A stretch of DNA of 5,212 nt from Eggerthellaceae bacterium (GTDB taxonomy: Bacteria; Actinomycetota; Coriobacteriia; Coriobacteriales; Eggerthellaceae): assembly GCA_017559045.1 (NCBI GenBank), contig JAFYTB010000299.1:1-5212 (forward strand), in the 5' to 3' direction. Both the position numbers and the translations under genes were made by a program. The notes under the pieces were generated by a model that worked only from the letters and a program-made list of their open reading frames with translations, was not told the origin of the DNA and did no database searches. The stretch's first letter is position 1; each line of letters starts with the position of its first letter. This document shows, one piece after another, positions 1 to 3,939 of this stretch.

Positions 1-178
1 AGTAGAGGTCGAGGAACCGGATTTGGACGAGTGCGTGCAGGCCCTTATAAGCGTCGTCCCTCCTCAGCTGTACGAGCTGCTTGAGGAGCCTGTCATTTCA
101 AAGCAGGATTCTATCGAGGAGGAGCTCGCTCACATCCGCTTCTTAATCCACGTTTTTGCACTTCCCGTGAAAAAGTGA
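1..178 (+). CDS. 3' end of an unidentified protein (58 residues visible, 5' truncated)
   Basis: Only one forward frame stays open from the left edge. Its first full codon is at position 2 and it stops at TGA 176-178. The visible C-terminal piece is acidic at first (VEVEEPDLDE) and then looks helical and rich in Leu and Glu, ending in ALPVKK. I recognise no motif. It converges on the leftward gene at 324-809, and a parS-like palindrome lies between the two. Downstream parS placement is known for some plasmid parAB loci, so a partition protein is one possibility, but the visible tail does not show a ParB signature and the idea rests on position alone. The start and most of the protein lie outside the window. 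Confidence 0.6.
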   Translation, partial: VEVEEPDLDECVQALISVVPPQLYELLEEPVISKQDSIEEELAHIRFLIHVFALPVKK

Positions 179-204
179 CGACGTTACGGCTTTGATTTTT
201 ATCG

Positions 205-228
205 GTAGCGCTTAGTGTGCGCTACTTT
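205..228 (+). terminator. Hairpin downstream of the truncated rightward gene, possible terminator
   Basis: A perfect 7-bp inverted repeat, GTAGCGC (205-211) and GCGCTAC (219-225), has a 7-nt loop and begins 26 nt after the stop at 176-178. Only TTT follows it, so it is a weak match to an intrinsic terminator. It could equally be a binding site for a dimeric protein. Confidence 0.4.
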
Positions 229-263
229 CCTGCTCGCTTAAAAACAGGCGGATTGTCCTGACG

Positions 264-290
264 ACTCTTCGGAGTAAAAGTTCCGTTTTT
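264..290 (+). terminator. Weak second terminator candidate with UUCG loop and T-run
   Basis: ACTC-TTCG-GAGT (264-275) forms a short stem closed by the stable C(UUCG)G tetraloop. An alternative 4-bp pairing, CGGA (270-273) with TCCG (282-285), sits directly before TTTTT (286-290). The stems are short, so this is only a weak candidate for ending rightward transcription. Confidence 0.25.
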
Positions 291-301
291 AGGCTTATAT
301 G

Positions 302-319
302 ATGTTACACGTGTAACAT
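302..319. promoter_or_regulatory. 18-bp perfect palindrome, parS-like or operator
   Basis: ATGTTACACGTGTAACAT reads the same on both strands with no spacer. Its inner 16 bp (303-318) differ from the widely conserved ParB site TGTTTCACGTGAAACA only at two symmetric positions, and from the relaxed Bacillus form TGTTNCACGTGAAACA at one. It is the only CACGTG in the window. It lies 4 bp past the stop of the leftward gene at 324 and in the gap between convergent genes, which is not a typical promoter operator position. A parS-like partition site is plausible. A TetR-like or other repressor operator, or chance, remain alternatives. Confidence 0.45.
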
Positions 320-323
320 TTCA

Positions 324-809
324 TCAATCTGCTTGGGTAGTTTCGAGTTCATCGGGGGTTAGGCATTCCAAAATACCCAGAGCGGTCTCAATCGCGTTTA
401 CCTCGAAGACGCTCGCGTTTCTGTCGAGCTGTTCGGCAAGCGGGAGGGCGTACCAGAAGCGAGCGTTTCTCGTCACGTAGAAGCCTAGGATGCCCATTTC
501 GGGCTCATCAATCCCCTTCTTGACGAAGTCGACCACGTAGGCCGCGTTGCCGGTGTTGTTGTCGGTTCCGATCCAAGGAGTTTCGAACCATTCCCATTGC
601 CTGAAATCGACGTCCTCGAGCACGAAGCGCTCAGCGATGGCCGTGTAGACGCGGCGCTTGCGCGCCATCTCGCCCTCGCTGTAACAATTGCTCGTATAAC
701 CACCGGCATGCAGTTCCTTCTGGATGTCATTCCATACGATGAACTCCTTCATGAGGCAATCAACAGCTTCGCTTAGGGTTGCCTGAAACGCCGGGTCGCT
801 TTTCTTCAT
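324..809 (-). CDS. Unrecognised 161-aa acidic protein, last gene of the leftward cluster
   Basis: I do not recognise the family. The protein has no signal peptide or membrane segment. It is acidic overall, with a helical N-terminal third, a basic patch (ARKRR, residues 49-53), and an aromatic middle (QWEWFETPW, 71-79). A hydrophobic strand-like stretch (MGILGFYV, 105-112) is followed by NARFWYALPL. It looks like a small soluble globular protein. An in-frame GTG at 821 would add four residues, but it lies inside the ribosome binding site AGGTGG (823-818), which is 8 nt before ATG 809, so ATG 809 is the better start. The gene lies 246 bp downstream of the ssb stop, beyond a GC-rich hairpin, and may have its own promoter. 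I see no convincing -35/-10 pair in that gap. By position it belongs to the proposed leading region, so an establishment or anti-defence role is possible but unproven. Confidence 0.75.
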   Translation of the reverse strand: MKKSDPAFQATLSEAVDCLMKEFIVWNDIQKELHAGGYTSNCYSEGEMARKRRVYTAIAERFVLEDVDFRQWEWFETPWIGTDNNTGNAAYVVDFVKKGIDEPEMGILGFYVTRNARFWYALPLAEQLDRNASVFEVNAIETALGILECLTPDELETTQAD

Positions 810-1006
810 GTTCCTCACCACCTGTATGTTCGGGGCGATGTGATGCCAATTGGCCTTTTCGTCGCAGTGCTAGGATTTAGTCGAAACGAAAGGGCTGTTT
901 AGTGTGACGACGTAGCGAGCTCGTTTTCGTAGCGGACGTGCCTGGCGCTAGAATGAGCGTACGGGCCGCTTTGCACTAGCCATAATCATTGCGGTTCGTT
1001 CCCTGG

Positions 1007-1048
1007 AGACAGCCGGCACCCCTATCGCTCAAGAGGCGCCGGCTGTCT
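1007..1048 (-). terminator. GC-rich 11-bp inverted repeat just after ssb
   Basis: AGACAGCCGGC (1007-1017) and GCCGGCTGTCT (1038-1048) pair perfectly across a 20-nt loop. After one mismatch, two more pairs can form inside. The hairpin begins 7 nt after the ssb stop codon (1058-1056). No T-tract follows on either strand, so it is not a canonical intrinsic terminator. It may slow transcription, protect the 3' end of the ssb message, or end transcription in a host that tolerates U-poor terminators. The remaining gap, 810-1006, shows no other gene I can support. Confidence 0.5.
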
Positions 1049-1055
1049 GCCTTTA

Positions 1056-1424
1056 CTACTCGCTGAACTCTTCTACTTCGATGGGCTCTTCCCTGCGAGG
1101 AGCTATAAACTCCAGTTCGTCTACGATCAGTTCGTGCTTGCTGCGCTTGCTGCCATCTTCCGTTTTCCACTGGCTCCAGCGCAAGCGGCCTTCAACGGCC
1201 ACCTTCGTTCCCTTGACCAGGTACTGCTCTAGCGCTTCGGCACGGTTGCCGAACACCACGCAGTCGATGTAGTTGGGAACGTCCTCCCATTCGTCGCTAT
1301 TGGGTTTACGACGGCGTTCATTGACCGCTAGGCCGAAGATGAGTACGACGTGATCGCTCTGGGTGCGACGCAGCTCGGCGTTGCGGGTGAGGTTGCCGCT
1401 CTGGATGACTCGGTTGATGCTCAT
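1056..1424 (-). CDS. ssb: Single-stranded DNA-binding protein (Ssb), short plasmid type
   Basis: This Ssb coats single-stranded DNA and protects it during replication, repair and conjugative entry. The 122-aa product carries the complete OB-fold signature in order: INRV (3-6), GNLT (10-13), FGLAVNER (30-37), W46, NYIDCVVFG (51-59), KGTKVAVEGRL (71-81), W86, and the closing strand HELIVDELEFI (97-107). ATG 1424 was chosen over the further upstream in-frame codon at 1463. It has the ribosome binding site AGAGGT at 1435-1430 and begins with the family-typical MSINRV. The linker after the OB fold is nearly absent, since chromosomal Ssb proteins usually run to 150-180 aa. The tail is acidic but ends VEEFSE instead of the usual D-D-(I/L)-P-F tip that recruits partner proteins. 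Its neighbours are leftward genes beside a candidate oriT, as for ssb genes in conjugative leading regions. Confidence 0.95.
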   Translation of the reverse strand: MSINRVIQSGNLTRNAELRRTQSDHVVLIFGLAVNERRRKPNSDEWEDVPNYIDCVVFGNRAEALEQYLVKGTKVAVEGRLRWSQWKTEDGSKRSKHELIVDELEFIAPRREEPIEVEEFSE

Positions 1425-1498
1425 AATGGACCTCTTTCTTCTGCGGGTGTTTAAGGTCCCCATCCGCCTGATTGCGGAAGAGGGTGAAGGGAGGGGCG

Positions 1499-2350
1499 TT
1501 AGCGCTCTGGGTCTTTGCGCTTCGAGAGAGACGGTTTCTCCTGCTCACGGCTTTGTTTCTTGTCGGAGTGACTTCGGGCAAGCTCGATGAGCTCGTTAAG
1601 ATTTGTGGGCTCGCGTGTGGCCACCGCTGAGTACCCTGTGATTTCTTGGGCCATGGTCTCGGCGGCGATGCTGCCTTCTTGCGGTGAGTTCTCCCAGACT
1701 ACGCACCCGTCCTGGTATTTGCGCATGCCGACGTTGTAGCCGATATCCTCGTCAGCCCAACTGATCTCGAACGTGAGGCCCGGGTTCTGTCGTGAGAGTT
1801 CTTCGATGATGGGCTCGGGCATGGACCATGCGGTTTCGAAGCGTAGGGATCCTGTCGTTTCGTCCAGTACGGGGATTTCGGGGTCGAGATTCCACTTGGT
1901 TCCCCACTGCTGTGTCGCCCATCCATACCATGTGCAGGCTCCGTGATTGCGAAAATTGTCCAAATAACGGCTACCTAACTCGACCAAGACTTCGGGTTCG
2001 ATGCGGTTCCTCTCGGCAAGTTCTGCAATCAAGTCGTCGCTTAGCGTGTGCTTTGGGAGGTGGATTCGTCTGATAGACCTAGCCTCTCTGAGGATGGTGT
2101 TGAACTCATCTGAATCGAGCGGCATCGCGGCTAATTTGCATCTGTTGTCCGGGTTCATAACTGATAGATAGGCGTCGATGGCATCGCTGGTGATGCTTCC
2201 CTCCGGGATGTCGAGGCCTTCCGGCATAGGGATGACCTTGTTGAAGTCGAACGTTCCGGGTTTTCCATCGAAGGCGATTTGCTCTAGCAGTTTCTCCCTT
2301 TGCTCGGAAGGGCCGGTGATGGCGATGATGTTCGTTACGAAGTTGGGCAT
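1499..2350 (-). CDS. Api92-like / DUF1281-type protein with ferredoxin-like fold, function unknown
   Basis: The 283-aa product shows the layout of the Api92-like (DUF1281) family, which is common on phages, plasmids and integrative elements and has no established function. It opens MPNFVTNIIAITG (1-13), where the family typically reads MPNWV.N.L.I.G. Next come FDFNKVIPMPEGL (34-46), a WGTKWN box (149-154), FETAW (171-175) with the following MPEP, and a segment resembling the family's usual Y-x-E-x-G stretch (SWADEDIGYNVG, 197-208). The last 22 residues are a charged, probably disordered tail that the core family does not need. ATG 2350 has AGGAG at 2365-2361, 10 nt away. That site starts 2 nt after the stop of the upstream gene, so the two are co-transcribed and perhaps translationally linked. 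The ssb start lies 74 nt downstream. Family assignment is from recalled motifs. Confidence 0.8.
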   Translation of the reverse strand: MPNFVTNIIAITGPSEQREKLLEQIAFDGKPGTFDFNKVIPMPEGLDIPEGSITSDAIDAYLSVMNPDNRCKLAAMPLDSDEFNTILREARSIRRIHLPKHTLSDDLIAELAERNRIEPEVLVELGSRYLDNFRNHGACTWYGWATQQWGTKWNLDPEIPVLDETTGSLRFETAWSMPEPIIEELSRQNPGLTFEISWADEDIGYNVGMRKYQDGCVVWENSPQEGSIAAETMAQEITGYSAVATREPTNLNELIELARSHSDKKQSREQEKPSLSKRKDPER

Positions 2351-2367
2351 TTCGACTCATCTCCTGG

Positions 2368-3177
2368 CTAGCGCATTTGATCGTGGTGTTTCTTGTTGTC
2401 TTGCCCCTTAAGTTGGCTGTCTGGTGATTCCCGCTGCTTTTCGGCGCGCTCTTTGGCTTCTTTCACGACGTCGTCCAAGGGTTTTTGCTTTATGAGCTTT
2501 TTGTCGGGCTCTCTATACCCCTCGATGTTGAGGCTCTTGGAGTACTCCCGCTCAAATATCTGCTCGATCTCGCTTTTGGTGAGAAGCGGTCGTTGATCGA
2601 GGTCCTCAACCATGGCTTCGACGGTCACGCGGTCCGTCGTGGGCCATCCGTCCATGTCGTTTGAATATTCCTTCATGTACGCGGAGGCGCGTACGGGCCT
2701 GATTGCGCTTACGTCCCTGCAAAATGCGTATTTAACCTGGCTGGGAGTTGCCTGGACCACAAGCCAACCGTCGTCGTTGTCTTGGGCCAGCGGGTCCACT
2801 TTGATCGTGCTGGGAATCGATGTGATCTTGTTCTGTTCGAAGCGCCACTTGTGAGTATTATGCTCTTCCGCCATGAGGTCATGTCCCTCGACGATGGAAG
2901 CTGAGACATTGTTGATCTCGGTAAGCGCCCTTAGCAAATACAGATCCTCGCGTCTTCCGTCAAAGCTCGTGCCACCAACTCTGCTTAGTTCTCCCAGGCC
3001 GAAGGGGTTAAACGCGTTCTCCTTTGCTCCGTCGAGGAAGCTGGTCAGCTGGTGCGCCCGGATGATGGCGTAAGGGCCCCAGCACCATTGCAAATGCATA
3101 GCGAAGAGGTTGTCGCCTGGCTTGCCCGGTTCATCCTGCTTTCCGTAGGACGCATATACCTGGAATCGCTGCCCCAT
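2368..3177 (-). CDS. Conserved-looking protein of unknown function (MGQRFQVY type), first gene of the leftward operon
   Basis: The 269-aa product begins MGQRFQVYASYG and continues with FAMHLQWCWGPYAIIRA (25-41). I associate this N-terminus with hypothetical proteins on mobile elements, without a known role. The first 190 residues look like a compact mixed alpha/beta domain rich in aromatics (WRFEQ 111-115, GWLVVQATP 137-145). The last 70 are highly charged and helical (from KSEIEQIFERE at 201), probably a coiled coil or disordered arm. There is no signal peptide or membrane helix. A GTG at 3186 is in frame but overlaps the ribosome binding site AAGGGG (3191-3186). ATG 3177 stands 8 nt from that site and is the start used here. 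Its stop is 17 nt from the next gene, so it heads an operon with the Api92-like gene. If nic is placed correctly, it is the first gene to enter a recipient. Confidence 0.8.
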   Translation of the reverse strand: MGQRFQVYASYGKQDEPGKPGDNLFAMHLQWCWGPYAIIRAHQLTSFLDGAKENAFNPFGLGELSRVGGTSFDGRREDLYLLRALTEINNVSASIVEGHDLMAEEHNTHKWRFEQNKITSIPSTIKVDPLAQDNDDGWLVVQATPSQVKYAFCRDVSAIRPVRASAYMKEYSNDMDGWPTTDRVTVEAMVEDLDQRPLLTKSEIEQIFEREYSKSLNIEGYREPDKKLIKQKPLDDVVKEAKERAEKQRESPDSQLKGQDNKKHHDQMR

Positions 3178-3436
3178 CGTCTTCACCCCTTAGGTCATTC
3201 GGTTCACGATGATGCGTTTATTGACGCCTCTGTTTCTTCCGAGAACAAAGAAGGGGTGTTTGTGACGATGCCGTTGAAATTCGTTCGTGATGAGCCCGGA
3301 GTGGCTGGGCGATTTTCGGGAAGGTAACGCTTTTGTGGCTCAAGAGAGCAGTCTCGCTCGTTTTCGCCTAAAGCGGTGTTTTGTTGTCAATAACAGAGAA
3401 CGTGGGGTTCTGCCTCGTTTTAAAGAAGCAAGTGTC
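3178..3436. other. Divergent non-coding region between the leftward operon and oriT
   Basis: No gene is supported here. The forward frame open from 3287 belongs to the MobC-like protein but has no ribosome binding site before 3539, and its translation there lacks protein character. A consensus -35 hexamer TTGACA lies on the minus strand at 3390-3385 but has no good -10 at 16-18 nt. Arms TGTT (3382-3385) and AACA (3392-3395) form a small palindrome around it. This stretch must hold promoters for both divergent operons, but I cannot place them with confidence. Confidence 0.4.
3184..3258 (-). promoter_or_regulatory. Possible ribosome-site sequestering pairing in the leader of the 269-aa gene
   Basis: The ribosome binding site of the gene starting at 3177 lies within AAGGGGTG (minus strand 3191-3184). 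A perfect complement, CACCCCTT, lies 59 nt upstream on the same strand (3258-3251). A transcript starting before 3258 could fold so that the ribosome site is paired. Only 8 bp pair and the flanks do not extend the stem, so this may be chance. Confidence 0.25.
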
Positions 3437-3510
3437 GCATCTGTATACGCTCTTTCGCACAGATGCCCTTGGCTTCCTGCTTTCGCAGGATATGCGAGCT
3501 TCCGCTCGCG
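3437..3510 (-). other. Candidate origin of transfer (oriT) with IncP/T-border-like nic
   Basis: On the minus strand, GCGAGC-GGAA-GCTCGC (3509-3494) forms a hairpin. Eight nucleotides later comes the predicted nick, between G3486 and C3485, inside TATCCTG|C (3492-3485). This matches the RP4-family consensus YATCCTG|Y and the ATATCCTG|C core of T-DNA borders, and the 8-nt gap between inverted repeat and nic is what I recall for RP4. A second stem, TCCTGC-TTTC-GCAGGA (plus strand 3475-3490), overlaps nic. A third inverted repeat, GCATCTGT (3437-3444) with ACAGATGC (3459-3466), lies beyond it. CTTTCGCA is repeated at 3452-3459 and 3480-3487. The site sits directly upstream of a MobC-like and relaxase operon, the usual place for oriT. 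Nicking the minus strand would send the leftward operon into the recipient first. Confidence 0.7.
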
Positions 3511-3538
3511 CACGGTGAAGTACGAGGAGCGAGAAGAG

Positions 3539-3934
3539 ATGGATGTAAAGAAGAGCGTGGAGGCCGAGTCGAGGGTGTTAAGCGTTCGTGTGCCTGTTCA
3601 GGAGGCAATCCAAATCGACGCTGATGCCAAGGCGGCCGGCATGAACCGAAACGACTTCATACGCATGAAAGTTAGGGAGAGAAGCACCTTTGCGAAAGCC
3701 GAAAAGATCATTGAGCTCATTGACGTTCTCCGCCAGCTGACAATCATGCTTGATACCTATCTAAGCCTACTGGAGCGGCTTGTCTCAAGTCCAAAAGAGG
3801 CCGAACGGGGCAAAGAGCTCATTCTTGTTGCGTCCGAAGTTGAGCAGGCGCAGGAGATGATGAAGCTGATGCTCAAGGCTCAGCGCCAAGCTGTCCGTGT
3901 TCTGCGCTCTATGCACGATGATGTTAAGAGGTGA
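3539..3934 (+). CDS. MobC-like ribbon-helix-helix relaxosome accessory protein
   Basis: The 131-aa product probably binds oriT as a dimer and helps the relaxase open and nick it, and it may repress its own operon. Residues 12-46 fit a ribbon-helix-helix domain: a short strand (LSVRVPV), a first helix (EAIQIDADAKAAG), the turn MNRND, and a second helix (FIRMKVRE). The remaining 85 residues are predicted to be almost all helix with heptad-like leucines and isoleucines (KIIELIDVLRQL, 60-71), probably a coiled coil for oligomerisation or relaxase contact. The frame is open from 3287, but ATG 3539 is the only start with a good ribosome site (GAGGAG, 3524-3529, 9 nt away), and homology-like sequence begins there. 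It lies 29 bp after the oriT hairpin and 5 nt before the relaxase start. Assignment rests on fold pattern and context. A more general CopG-like regulator is the alternative. Confidence 0.8.
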   Translation: MDVKKSVEAESRVLSVRVPVQEAIQIDADAKAAGMNRNDFIRMKVRERSTFAKAEKIIELIDVLRQLTIMLDTYLSLLERLVSSPKEAERGKELILVASEVEQAQEMMKLMLKAQRQAVRVLRSMHDDVKR

Positions 3935-3939
3935 GCGCT

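Noticed and set aside
845..854. 10-bp palindrome GCCAATTGGC upstream of the 161-aa gene
   Set aside because: A short perfect palindrome like this is common by chance, and no promoter can be placed next to it.
919..929. GCTCGTTTTCG shared with 3356-3366
   Set aside because: It is a single 11-bp match without extension or symmetry, and is likely chance in sequence of this composition.
948..983. 11-codon minus-strand frame beginning ATGGCTAGTGC between ssb and the 161-aa gene
   Set aside because: It has no ribosome site and no supporting context. A leader peptide cannot be argued from this.
2106..2360. 84-codon minus-strand frame starting in the ribosome-site region of the Api92-like gene
   Set aside because: It is out of frame with the Api92-like protein, which carries recognisable family motifs over the same bases.
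3132..3139. CATCCTGC on the plus strand, another exact YATCCTGY match
   Set aside because: It is inside the coding sequence of the 269-aa gene and has no inverted repeat next to it. An 8-mer with two loose positions can occur by chance.
3473..3480. Plus-strand CTTCCTG|C as the nick site, with the 3437-3466 inverted repeat 13 nt upstream
   Set aside because: It differs from YATCCTGY by one base and has a longer gap to its repeat. The minus-strand TATCCTGC is an exact match with the 8-nt gap, so this is kept only as a second choice.
3287..3538. N-terminal extension of the MobC-like frame by 84 codons
   Set aside because: No ribosome site precedes 3287, the translation looks random, and it would run through the oriT hairpins. 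The start at 3539 has a good ribosome site.
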